Assembly (NCBI RefSeq): GCF_001907695.1
Contig: NZ_KV880640.1
Location: 236,090-300,089 of the forward strand
Length of the DNA stretch: 64,000 nt
Direction: 5' to 3'
DNA from: Thalassospira sp. TSL5-1
Lineage (GTDB): Bacteria > Pseudomonadota > Alphaproteobacteria > Rhodospirillales > Thalassospiraceae
Of this stretch, positions 53,334-61,450 are shown piece by piece. Within the stretch, counting starts at the first letter, position 1; each line of letters starts with the position of its first letter. Below the pieces are notes generated by a model, which saw nothing but the letters and a program-made list of their open reading frames with translations, was not told where the DNA came from and searched no databases. Made by a program: the position numbers and the translations under genes.

Positions 53334-54837
53334 TGTTATTCTTGATGTTGGCCTGACCTGGCGCGAAATCGCCGCCATTGCCAATGGTGCCCCCCTGACC
53401 CTGGCCGATGCCCCCAACAAACGCATTAACCGGGGCCGCAAAATTGTGAATGCACTGGTGGATCGCGGCATTCGGGCTTATGGCATTACCACCGGTGTTG
53501 GCGCATTGGCCGATACGGTGGTGGACCGCAGTGCCCAGGCACAGCTGTCGCGCAACATCATCCTCAGCCACGCTTGTGGCACCGGACCGTTGCTATCCGC
53601 CCCGGCGGTACGCGCCATTATTGCTGCACAAATCAACAATTTTGCGCATGGTTATTCCGGTATTTGCCCGGAAACGGTCGCTGCCCTGCAAGGCTTGCTC
53701 AACCACAACTGCATTCCGGCGGTTCCCTCCAAGGGGTCGGCAGGGTATCTGGTGCATATGGCGCATATTGCCCTGGTGCTGATTGGCGAGGGGCGCGCAA
53801 TGATTGACGGGCAGATGCTTTCAGGGGCGGATGTGCTGGCAAAAATTGGCCTAAAACCGCTGACATTGCAGGCCAAAGAAGGCCTTAGTCTGGTCAATGG
53901 CACATCATGCTCTGCCGGGTTGGGGGCCTTTGCGCTGGCGCGTGCCCATCGCCTGGCCGACTGGGCTGATGCCATTGCCGCCATGACCCTTGAATCATCG
54001 GGCGCGCAAATGGCCGCCTTTGATGCCGATATTCTGGCTCTGCGCAAATCGGCGGGTATTCAAAAGGTGGGCGCAACCCTGCGGGCCCGGTTGGCGGGCA
54101 GCCGCCATATTGACCAGTCCTTTGCCAAACGCACACAGGATGCGCTAAGCCTGCGGGCAACGCCGCATGCCCACGGTGCCGTGCGCGACGTTTTTGATAA
54201 CACGGCCATTGTCGTTAATCAGGAACTGGCATCCGCGACCGATAATCCCATTGTGCATGGGTCCCCCGAAGATCCCAAAGTCGCCTCCGAAGCCCATGCC
54301 GTTGCCCCGGCACTAGCCCTGGCGCTTGATGGGCTGGCGATTGCCATTTCGCAGCTTTCCATGCTGTCCGAACGGCGTCTGGACCGGCTGGTGAACCCGT
54401 TGGTCAGTGGCCTGCCACCGTTTTTAACCAATGATCCCGGTGTGGGGTCCGGCCTGATGATTGCACAATATACCGCCGCTGCGCTTGCCGCCGAAAACCG
54501 CCGCCTGGGTGCCCCGGCCAGCCTGGATGGCGGTATTACATCCGCCTTGCAGGAGGATTACCTGGCCCACCCCACGGCTGCGGCCAACAAGCTGTTACAG
54601 GTGCTTGATAATACCGAACAGGTTTTGGCGATCGAGCTTCTGGCCGCGGCCCAGGCCTCTGATCTGATTGCAATTAACCCCGATGACGGCATAAAAATGC
54701 GTGCATCGGGCACCAATGCCCTTTATCAACAAGTCCGTCATTTGCTGCCTGCTTATGGGGATGACCATGCCCTCGCCAACGATCTGGAAACGCTACGCAA
54801 CCTGATCGCAAACGAGGAACCAGCCCCCATCCCCTAA
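53320..54837 (+). CDS. Histidine ammonia-lyase-family protein lacking the MIO tripeptide
   Basis: 505-residue member of the HAL/PAL superfamily. HAL features kept are YGITTG (Tyr54), LSHACG (His84), VNGTS (Asn193), Gln273, Arg279 and the QED Glu412. The cofactor loop is changed: HAL has KGSVG-ASG-DLAPLAH, here [12 protein letters not shown] (138-149), so precisely the Ala-Ser-Gly that cyclises to MIO is absent. The HAL catalytic Tyr280 position is Leu276. A deamination of plain histidine is thus improbable; MIO-free relatives such as ergothionase eliminate a trimethylammonium group. It overlaps the ATPase gene by 14 bases and precedes an N-methyl amino acid oxidase gene. Elimination from an N-methylated imidazole amino acid is my inference. 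Confidence 0.85.
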   Translation: MTLPDVILDVGLTWREIAAIANGAPLTLADAPNKRINRGRKIVNALVDRGIRAYGITTGVGALADTVVDRSAQAQLSRNIILSHACGTGPLLSAPAVRAIIAAQINNFAHGYSGICPETVAALQGLLNHNCIPAVPSKGSAGYLVHMAHIALVLIGEGRAMIDGQMLSGADVLAKIGLKPLTLQAKEGLSLVNGTSCSAGLGAFALARAHRLADWADAIAAMTLESSGAQMAAFDADILALRKSAGIQKVGATLRARLAGSRHIDQSFAKRTQDALSLRATPHAHGAVRDVFDNTAIVVNQELASATDNPIVHGSPEDPKVASEAHAVAPALALALDGLAIAISQLSMLSERRLDRLVNPLVSGLPPFLTNDPGVGSGLMIAQYTAAALAAENRRLGAPASLDGGITSALQEDYLAHPTAAANKLLQVLDNTEQVLAIELLAAAQASDLIAINPDDGIKMRASGTNALYQQVRHLLPAYGDDHALANDLETLRNLIANEEPAPIP

Positions 54838-54864
54838 ACAGGCAACCACGATAAATAATATCAC

Positions 54865-54898
54865 CCGGGTTTAACGCGCCACCCTGCGGCAAACCCGG
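54865..54898 (+). terminator. Hairpin between lyase and oxidase genes
   Basis: CCGGGTTT / AAACCCGG, perfect 8-bp stem with an 18-base interior that can pair further (GCGCC/GCGGC). No U-tract; likely intercistronic. Confidence 0.45.
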
Positions 54899-54938
54899 CA
54901 TTACCAACGCCACACCCGCAATCAACAAGGATCGTCCC

Positions 54939-56114
54939 ATGTCCAACCAATATGATGTCGCTGTAATCGGTCTTGGTGCAATGGGCAGCGCCGCCATCTC
55001 GTTTCTGGCAGCACGCGGGGTACGGGTGATTGGTTTTGAAGCCGCAAGCCCGGCGCATGGGCTGGGTTCTTCGCACGGGGACAGCCGACTGATCCGGTTG
55101 GGATATTTTGAAGACCCCAGCTATGTGCCACTGTTACATCGCGCCTATGACAACTGGCGCGATCTGGAAAACCAGTTGCGCGAAACGATCCTGAACGTCA
55201 CCGGTGTTTTGCAGGTTGGCCAACCCGACAGCGATATTATTACCGGCACCCTGGCATCCTGTGAACTTCACAACCTTGCACACGAGAAATTTAATGCCGC
55301 CGAAACGCGCAAACGATTTCCGGTTTTTGGACTGCAAGATGATGAAATTGCTGTACTTGATCCTAATGGCGGCTGGTTAAAACCCGAAGCCGCCCTGTGG
55401 GGATATTTGCGCCTGGCGGCCGCCAATGGTGCAAAGCTGCATATCGGCGAAAAGGTTGACGGCCTTTCATCAGGCGACAAGGGCGTTATCATTTCTGCAA
55501 GCGGACAAAAATATCATGCCGCAAAGGTCATTGTCGCAACCGGCGCCTGGATTTCGCAGTTGGTTCCCGGCCTTCAGGCGTTGGCAAACCCGATCCGCCA
55601 AGTAGTGGCGTGGTACCGGCCGGAAAACGGCTTTGTCACCAATCCAATCCGCATGCCCGCCTTTTTGCGTGACGACACCGAAAATGGTACGTTTTTTGGC
55701 TTTCCCGAAATTGGTGCAGATGGCGTTAAAATTGGCCGCCATGCCCATTTCATGGAAAGTATCGACCCTGATAAACCCAACCCGCCCGTCAACGACCAAG
55801 ATTTGGCCTTGCTCGACGAATTTGCCGCGCGCTGCCTGCCGGGCATGAATGGCAGGCGGGTTAATGCCGTTACCTGCCGCTATACCATGCTGCCGGGCGA
55901 AGATTTCCTGCTGGACCATTTACCGGGTGACGACCGGGTGATTGTGGCCTCGCCCTGTTCGGGGCACGGGTTCAAATTCACCAGCGTGATTGGCGAAATT
56001 CTGGCCGATTTGGCAACACAGGGCGGAACCGACCTGCCGATAGATGCCTTTACATTTGACCGCCTGATGAAAGCGGCAAAAGCCGAAAAACCCGGCATGA
56101 CCGACCCGGTTTGA
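54939..56114 (+). CDS. Sarcosine / N-methyl amino acid oxidase family (SolA/MSOX-like)
   Basis: 391-residue FAD-dependent amine oxidase. Dinucleotide motif VIGLGAMGSAA (Gly11-Gly16), then SSHGDSRLIRLGYFEDPSYVPL which matches the MSOX/MTOX 'HGDTR' loop, and CRYTMLPGEDFLLD with Cys313 at the site of covalent FAD attachment in monomeric sarcosine oxidase, and SGHGFKF near the end. It would oxidatively demethylate a secondary N-methyl amino acid, giving the amine, formaldehyde and H2O2. Good AAGGA ribosome site. Last gene of the importer/lyase operon; the real substrate could be an N-methylated histidine, sarcosine or N-methyltryptophan. Confidence 0.87.
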   Translation: MSNQYDVAVIGLGAMGSAAISFLAARGVRVIGFEAASPAHGLGSSHGDSRLIRLGYFEDPSYVPLLHRAYDNWRDLENQLRETILNVTGVLQVGQPDSDIITGTLASCELHNLAHEKFNAAETRKRFPVFGLQDDEIAVLDPNGGWLKPEAALWGYLRLAAANGAKLHIGEKVDGLSSGDKGVIISASGQKYHAAKVIVATGAWISQLVPGLQALANPIRQVVAWYRPENGFVTNPIRMPAFLRDDTENGTFFGFPEIGADGVKIGRHAHFMESIDPDKPNPPVNDQDLALLDEFAARCLPGMNGRRVNAVTCRYTMLPGEDFLLDHLPGDDRVIVASPCSGHGFKFTSVIGEILADLATQGGTDLPIDAFTFDRLMKAAKAEKPGMTDPV

Positions 56115-56227
56115 CAAAATATGAGAAAACGGTTGAAACCGTCATAATCCATGCCAAAACTGCATGCGTAAAAAGGTGGATTGCCTGTTGTGGGCCAGAA
56201 GTTCGGCACGAGTGAAAAGAGCATGAT

Positions 56228-56806
56228 ATGAAACGGGTTGTTATCGCCATTACCGGGGCATCAGGCGTGATTTATGGTGTCCGCGCCCTGCAATTGCTGC
56301 GCGAGATTGCCGATATTGAAACACATGCTGTTATTTCGCCCTCCGCCCTGCGTACCGCCAAGGCGGAACTGGATATTGATGCCGACGAAATCCGGTCCTA
56401 TGCCGATGTCGTCTATAATTACCGCGATATTGGTGCGGCAATTTCTTCCGGGTCTTTCCAAACCGAAGGCATGCTGGTAGCCCCCTGTTCGATTAAAACG
56501 CTTAGCGGGATTGCCAATTGTTACAATGACGAACTGATTGTGCGGGCTGCCGATGTTTGTCTGAAGGAACGGCGCCGAGTGGTGCTGCTATTGCGTGAAA
56601 CGCCCTATCATGCCGGGCATATTAACCTGATGGCCCAGGCAACCCAAAACGGGGCCATCATCATGCCGCCCGTCCCGGCCTTTTACAGCCGCCCGCAAAG
56701 CATTGACGAAATGGTCACACAAACCACCGGCCGGGCGCTGGACCTTCTGGGTATTCATCTGCCCGTCGTCAAACGCTGGACGGAAGACGATAATAGCGCG
56801 TCTTGA
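56228..56806 (+). CDS. ubiX: Flavin prenyltransferase UbiX
   Basis: 192-residue flavoprotein that attaches a dimethylallyl group to FMN to make prenyl-FMN, the cofactor of UbiD-type decarboxylases. N-terminal VVIAITGASGVIYGVRALQLL (FMN phosphate), the Ser/Arg region VAPCSIKTLSGIANCYNDELIVRAADVCLKERRRVVLLLRETPYHAGHINLM and C-terminal PPVPAFYSRPQSIDEMV. All are standard. No ubiD neighbour is visible. A short gap after the oxidase gene and convergent to gntK; likely its own transcript. Confidence 0.9.
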   Translation: MKRVVIAITGASGVIYGVRALQLLREIADIETHAVISPSALRTAKAELDIDADEIRSYADVVYNYRDIGAAISSGSFQTEGMLVAPCSIKTLSGIANCYNDELIVRAADVCLKERRRVVLLLRETPYHAGHINLMAQATQNGAIIMPPVPAFYSRPQSIDEMVTQTTGRALDLLGIHLPVVKRWTEDDNSAS

Positions 56807-56847
56807 CCCGGTTAAAACAACAAACCTGCCCTGCCGGATCATCGCTT

Positions 56848-57354
56848 CTATTCAATTGAGGCTGAAGACATCGGTAACACTGCCACAACCCTTTCAATCA
56901 TTCGGGTAATTGGCAATTCTCCATCAATCACAACACCCTTTTCATCCGGCGCAAGGGGCTCCAGGGTTTCAAGCTGGCTATCAAGCAGGGATACTGGCAT
57001 GAAGTGATCCCGCCCGGTCATTCTTTGCACCAAAACATCGCGCGGCACGGCAATGTGAATAAAAACGACGTCGCCCGCTGTGCGTAACCGGTCGCGATAA
57101 GATCGCTTTAACGCCGAACAGGACACCACAATGCCACCATCTGGCGCGGCTTTTATCTGCTCTGCAATGCGGTCCAGCCACGGGCGGCGCATGTCGTCAT
57201 TCAGCGGGCGACCCTGTGCCATCCATTCCACATTCGCTTTTGGATGAAAATGGTCGCCCTCAAGAAACGGCAGCGATAAAAACCGGGCCAATTCGATACC
57301 GATCGTCGATTTACCACAACCGGCAACACCCATTACAACAATACGCTGCTTCAT
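56848..57354 (-). CDS. gntK: Gluconokinase
   Basis: 168-residue P-loop kinase: gluconate + ATP to 6-phosphogluconate. Walker A GVAGCGKSTIG at the N-terminus, then EGDHFHPKANVEWMAQGRPLNDDMRRPWLDRI and SCSALKRSYRDRLR, VFIHIAVPRDVLVQRMTGRDHFMP, all diagnostic for GntK. Overlapping context: starts immediately behind the third TRAP dctM gene (adjacent stop and start), so it is likely the last gene of that operon. This suggests that the TRAP system carries gluconate or a similar sugar acid; specificity toward a gluconate relative is possible. Confidence 0.9.
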   Translation of the reverse strand: MKQRIVVMGVAGCGKSTIGIELARFLSLPFLEGDHFHPKANVEWMAQGRPLNDDMRRPWLDRIAEQIKAAPDGGIVVSCSALKRSYRDRLRTAGDVVFIHIAVPRDVLVQRMTGRDHFMPVSLLDSQLETLEPLAPDEKGVVIDGELPITRMIERVVAVLPMSSASIE

Positions 57355-58626
57355 TCAGGTCAACCAGGAAATCGGATACATCACAATCTGCGGGAAGGCC
57401 GCAACCAGCACAATCACCACCAAATTCACAATATAAAACGGCATTGCCGCCTTTATCAGTTTTGGTGTTGGCACCTTCGAGACATAGGCCGTTGCAAACA
57501 GGCATGTCCCCACCGGCGGCGTTGCCAGGCCAACCGCCAGACACGTCACCATATAAATCAGAAAGTGCATCGGATGCACCCCGGCGCTGATCGCGGCGGG
57601 CATCAACACCGGGATCAGCATCAAGGCGGCGGCAACAATGTCCATCATCATGCCGACAATGATGAAGATAACCCCCATCAGCATTAAGGTGCCAAAACCC
57701 GACCCGGCAAATAGCGCCAGAAAGCCCGAAGCCTTTTGCGGCAGCATATCCACCGTGAAAACAAAGGTTGCCACATTGGCGACCATCAAAATCAGCAATA
57801 CCGAGCCGGCAAGCTGACCGGAACGTATGGTTAGTACCAACACATCCTTAAGGCCGATCTGCCGATACACCGCACCAGCCACCACCAGAGTATACAACAC
57901 GGCAAGACCCGCTGCCTCGGTCGGGGTGACAATACCCGAAAACATGCCGGTCAAGATAATGATTGGCGCCCCAATGGCAGGGGCAGCACGCACCAACGCG
58001 CGCACGGAACGGCCAAAACTAAAGGATGTGATTTGCCCGTAACTGTTTTTGCGCGCAATGAAAGTATTATACGCCGCCAACGCCAGGGCCAGCAACACAC
58101 CCGGCCCCAAACCACCCGCCAGTGCCGCCCCCACCGACTGACCAGAAGACGCAGCGGCAACAATGATCAAAATCGAGGGCGGCACCAATGTTGCCAATGT
58201 CGATGTTATCAGTGTTAACGCCGCCGCATAGGGCTTGGGATAGCCGCGTGACGTCATGGATTTGATGGTAATCGGCCCCAAGCTGGCAATATCGGCCACG
58301 GAGGAGCCCGAAATCCCGCCAAAAATAAAACTTGAGACAATATTCACATGCCCGACACCGCCGGGCAAACGCCCCACCAGGGCTTCGGCGGCATCAAATA
58401 TCCGTTCGGAAAGCCCGCCCCGTTCCATAATCTGCCCGGCAAGAATAAACAGGGGCACGGCAATCAGCAAAAACGAATTGATCGAGGTTGCCATAGACTG
58501 CGTCACCATCGTCAAAGGCAGCCCGAACCACCAAATGGTTCCCGCCGATGCCAAGCCCAGGGCCACGGATAACGGCACATCGAGAAAAGCCAGAACGACA
58601 AAAATCACAATAAGGGTAAGGCTCAT
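57355..58626 (-). CDS. TRAP transporter large permease (DctM type), system 3
   Basis: 423-residue large permease with about 12 helices. Motifs are FLLIAVPLFILAGQIMERGGLSERIFDAAEAL, GGISGSSVADIASLGPITIKSM and TLVPPSILIIVAA, with MATPPVGTCLF-type ending as LATPPVGTCLFATAYVSKV. Overlaps the dctQ gene by four bases and abuts gntK. Part of the operon starting at 62805. Confidence 0.92.
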   Translation of the reverse strand: MSLTLIVIFVVLAFLDVPLSVALGLASAGTIWWFGLPLTMVTQSMATSINSFLLIAVPLFILAGQIMERGGLSERIFDAAEALVGRLPGGVGHVNIVSSFIFGGISGSSVADIASLGPITIKSMTSRGYPKPYAAALTLITSTLATLVPPSILIIVAAASSGQSVGAALAGGLGPGVLLALALAAYNTFIARKNSYGQITSFSFGRSVRALVRAAPAIGAPIIILTGMFSGIVTPTEAAGLAVLYTLVVAGAVYRQIGLKDVLVLTIRSGQLAGSVLLILMVANVATFVFTVDMLPQKASGFLALFAGSGFGTLMLMGVIFIIVGMMMDIVAAALMLIPVLMPAAISAGVHPMHFLIYMVTCLAVGLATPPVGTCLFATAYVSKVPTPKLIKAAMPFYIVNLVVIVLVAAFPQIVMYPISWLT

Positions 58627-59135
58627 GGCACGCTTTCCTGATGTTCGTCAGCCATATCAACGGGGGTGGCAAAGTCATCCTGCGCAAATAGCGCATTTAG
58701 CGCGGCCCCAAAAATTGCCAGGCCCGACCCGATCACCAGCGGCAAGGTGGCCAGCCACATGCCAACCTGAAGCGTTGCAGAGCGTTCATTAAAGCTGATT
58801 TGCTGCAACAACAGGTTCCATCCCTGCCAGCAGGCAATCCCGAACAGCAGCATGGCGCACACAGCCGGAATAAGACGGTAAATGCGACGAAACGACTGCG
58901 GGATCAATACGATCAAAAAATTAAGCGCCGGATGCTGACCATTGCGAAACCCGACGGCAAGGCCCAGCCAGACCGTCCAGATGAACAAAAAGCGGGCGAG
59001 TTCCTCGGTCCAGGCGACGGAATGCCCCGCAAAGCGCGAAATCACCTGCACCGCAATAAGTATCACCATGCTAAGGACAGCCAGCAAAATGATTGCATCG
59101 ACAATCCGCCAGACGATTTTGTCGATAAGCTGCAT
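58623..59135 (-). CDS. TRAP transporter small permease (DctQ type), system 3
   Basis: 170-residue four-helix subunit: MQLIDKIVWRIVDAIILLAVLSMVILIAVQVISRF, then WTEELARFLFIWTVWLGLAVGFRNGQHPALNFLI, typical of DctQ. A hairpin (59156-59179) and a TTTTGGGAGG ribosome site precede it. Coupled to dctM by ATGA-type overlap. Confidence 0.9.
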   Translation of the reverse strand: MQLIDKIVWRIVDAIILLAVLSMVILIAVQVISRFAGHSVAWTEELARFLFIWTVWLGLAVGFRNGQHPALNFLIVLIPQSFRRIYRLIPAVCAMLLFGIACWQGWNLLLQQISFNERSATLQVGMWLATLPLVIGSGLAIFGAALNALFAQDDFATPVDMADEHQESVP

Positions 59136-59155
59136 TTAACTTCCTCCCAAAAGAC

Positions 59156-59179
59156 CGGAGCCTGCCTGCGCAGGCTCCG
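59156..59179 (-). terminator. Intercistronic hairpin between dctP and dctQ, system 3
   Basis: CGGAGCCTGC / GCAGGCTCCG, perfect 10-bp stem with a CTGC loop, followed on the minus strand by GTCTTTTGGG. Same place and type as in the first TRAP operon. Confidence 0.75.
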
Positions 59180-59187
59180 TTGGAAAA

Positions 59188-60216
59188 TCAATGCGCATTG
59201 ACGAAATCGATGCTTTCCTTGGTGAAATCTGCACCAATCTGGTCTTCAAATTCGCCGTAAATGCCACGGGCAATCTTTTGAACCTTTTCAAGTTCACCAT
59301 CTGCGAAATGGTTCACCTGCATGCCCTGTGCTTTCAGTTTTTCAATAATTTCGTGCTCTTGCTGAATCTCCTGGGCGTCATGCTCCGCAATCATCTCGTG
59401 GGCGGCTTCCATAACCGCACCCTGATATTGCGCCGGAATACGGCCCCACGCCTTTGATGACAGGCCAAGCAGGAAACTATCAGCAATATGCTGGGTCATG
59501 TTTAACTGGCCCTGCACTTCGGCGAATTTGTTATTATAGGGCACTTCAACCGGGTTTTCCTGCCCTTCAATCACCTGCAACTGCAGGGCGGAATACACCT
59601 CGGAAAAGGCCATTGGTGTCGGGTTGGCACCCAATGCCTGGAACAATTTCACAAATAGCGGGTTATTGGGGGTGCGCAGGGTCAGGCCCTTAAAATCCTC
59701 GGCCTTTGTAATCGCCCGGTCGCGGGTTGTGACATCGCGGAAGGTCCGCAAAAAGAAACCAAGCCCCTTGATATTCATGCGTTCAAGTGATGCAATCAGT
59801 TCCTGGCCCGGCTCCCCGTTCAGATAAGCCTTTAGCTGATCATAATTGGCAAACAGGTAAGGCAGGGAAATGGCGTTCATCCTGGGTTCAAACGAGGCAT
59901 AAACCGAAGATGCCAGGATAAGACCATCCAGCGCCCCGGCGCCAAGCTGGTTAACAGCCGAGTTCTGGTCACGGCCAAACAGCACGCCATCGGCAAAAAC
60001 CTGGAACTTCACCTGCCCGTCGGTTTTCTGGTCCACCAGTTCGGCAAAACGGGTCGCAGCCCGGCCAACCGAACTTTCAATCGGATCGGGCACGGCCAGC
60101 ATCAGGGTTGTTTCGGCCGCAGCCGGGCGCACACCGGTTACACCGGCAATCGCAACCGCCCCCAGCAGGACAATGCGCAAAAGTCCCCGACGTGTTGTGT
60201 TAAAACGATTCTTCAT
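59188..60216 (-). CDS. TRAP transporter solute-binding protein (DctP type), system 3
   Basis: 342-residue periplasmic receptor. The N-terminus MKNRFNTTRRGLLRIVLLGAVAIAGVTGVRPAAA has a twin-arginine TRRGLLR motif before a hydrophobic core, so Tat export is possible, which is unusual among neighbours. The mature protein shows TTLMLAVPDPIESSVGRAATRFAELVDQKTDGQVKFQVF, GLTLRTPNNPLFVKLFQALGANPTPMAFSEVYSALQLQVIEGQENPV typical of DctP. The Arg of GLTLRTP contacts carboxylates. Member of an operon with sugar-acid type enzymes. Confidence 0.9.
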   Translation of the reverse strand: MKNRFNTTRRGLLRIVLLGAVAIAGVTGVRPAAAETTLMLAVPDPIESSVGRAATRFAELVDQKTDGQVKFQVFADGVLFGRDQNSAVNQLGAGALDGLILASSVYASFEPRMNAISLPYLFANYDQLKAYLNGEPGQELIASLERMNIKGLGFFLRTFRDVTTRDRAITKAEDFKGLTLRTPNNPLFVKLFQALGANPTPMAFSEVYSALQLQVIEGQENPVEVPYNNKFAEVQGQLNMTQHIADSFLLGLSSKAWGRIPAQYQGAVMEAAHEMIAEHDAQEIQQEHEIIEKLKAQGMQVNHFADGELEKVQKIARGIYGEFEDQIGADFTKESIDFVNAH

Positions 60217-60239
60217 AGTTTCCTCCCGTTTTACTATTT

Positions 60240-61154
60240 TCAGGGTTTTAAGGGGCTGCCTTCTGGCAGTCTTCCGTTAAGACGTTTAAGCTCAAGAAAC
60301 AGGGCAGAGTGATCCAAATCCCCGCCACCATGTGCAACCAGCGATGAAAACAGCCGGTCAACAAGTTCCAAGACCGGCAAATCAAGATCCAGTGCCCGTG
60401 CCGCATCAAGCGCAGCACCCGTATCCTTGATCTGATATTTTGCAGGTCCGCCGGGATCGAACAGTCCGGCAATCATTTTCTCGCCGTGCAGGTCCAATAT
60501 GCGCGAATTGGCAAACCCGCCCAAAAGGGCTTCGCGCACCTTTGCCGGGTTGGCGCCACCGGCCTCGGCCAACAGCAACCCTTCGGAAACAGCGGCAATC
60601 GTGCTGGCAACCAGCAACTGATTAACCAGTTTTGCCAATGTACCAGTGCCAGCGGGGCCGATATGCACAACCCGCCCCATCGCAGATAAAACCGGGCTAA
60701 CTGCACGCACATCCCCCAATTCACCCCCCGCCATAATCGACAGGGTCCCGTCCGTTGCGGCAGGTGTACCGCCCGACACTGGCGCATCAAGCCAGCGAAT
60801 ACCCAGATCGACCGATTTTGCCGCCATCTCCTTGGCCTCGGCCACACCGATCGACGACATCACCACCAGAAAGGCGGCCTTTTTGATCAGCGGGGCAATG
60901 CCATGCTCGCCAAACAAAATGTCAGCACATACTGGCCCGGACGAGAGCATGACAATCACAATATCCGCATCACGCACCGCATCCGCCGGGCTTGCGGCGA
61001 TAGTGGCCCCTTTGGTTGCCAGGGCGGCGGCCTTTTCCGGCGTGCGGTTCCATACCGTGACCTCAAAGCCCGCCGCCAGCAGATTGGCCGCCATTGGTGC
61101 CCCCATCAGGCCCGTGCCGATAAAGGCTATTTTCTGTGTTTGCAAACCGCTCAT
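60240..61154 (-). CDS. 3-hydroxyisobutyrate dehydrogenase / tartronate semialdehyde reductase-like enzyme
   Basis: 304-residue NAD(P)-dependent beta-hydroxyacid dehydrogenase. N-terminal IAFIGTGLMGAPMAANLLAAGFEVTVWNRTPEKA, substrate motif LDAPVSGGTPAATDGTLSIMAGG and the catalytic Lys within GTGTLAKLVNQLL. The exact substrate (2-hydroxymethylglutarate, tartronate semialdehyde, other) is not resolved. ATG at 61154 overlaps the ABM gene stop as TGATG. Part of the TRAP/gntK operon. Confidence 0.9.
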   Translation of the reverse strand: MSGLQTQKIAFIGTGLMGAPMAANLLAAGFEVTVWNRTPEKAAALATKGATIAASPADAVRDADIVIVMLSSGPVCADILFGEHGIAPLIKKAAFLVVMSSIGVAEAKEMAAKSVDLGIRWLDAPVSGGTPAATDGTLSIMAGGELGDVRAVSPVLSAMGRVVHIGPAGTGTLAKLVNQLLVASTIAAVSEGLLLAEAGGANPAKVREALLGGFANSRILDLHGEKMIAGLFDPGGPAKYQIKDTGAALDAARALDLDLPVLELVDRLFSSLVAHGGGDLDHSALFLELKRLNGRLPEGSPLKP

Positions 61155-61450
61155 CACGAGGCCACAACACGGTCAAAAAACCGAACCGGCCCTTCCTGCA
61201 CCAAATGCAGTGCGGCCCGGAAATGGGCCAGATGCGGGGTTTGCAAATGTCGATCAAAGGCCGCGCGGTCATCATAAACTTCGTAAAACATCACCCTGAT
61301 CGGTGTTGTTTCAATATCCACAATCACGTCAAACTGCTGGCAACCCTTTTCATTCGTCATCGATGCCTCGGCATCGTCCCTGGCCGCCTTTAAAAAGGCG
61401 TCCAGGTTCTCTGCTTCGACGACAAATTCCGGTAAAACGACAAAGCTCAT
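61154..61450 (-). CDS. Antibiotic biosynthesis monooxygenase (ABM) family protein
   Basis: 98-residue small ferredoxin-fold protein: FVVLPEFVVEAENLDAFLKAARDDAEASMTNEKGCQQFDVIVDIE, VMFYEVYDDRAAFDRHLQTPHLAHF. Such YgiN/ABM proteins work as quinol monooxygenases or detoxify reactive aldehydes, LsrG-like isomerases included. Located between oxidoreductases of the operon with four-base overlaps on both sides, so it is coregulated; an isomerase/detoxification role on a pathway intermediate is inferred. Confidence 0.87.
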   Translation of the reverse strand: MSFVVLPEFVVEAENLDAFLKAARDDAEASMTNEKGCQQFDVIVDIETTPIRVMFYEVYDDRAAFDRHLQTPHLAHFRAALHLVQEGPVRFFDRVVAS

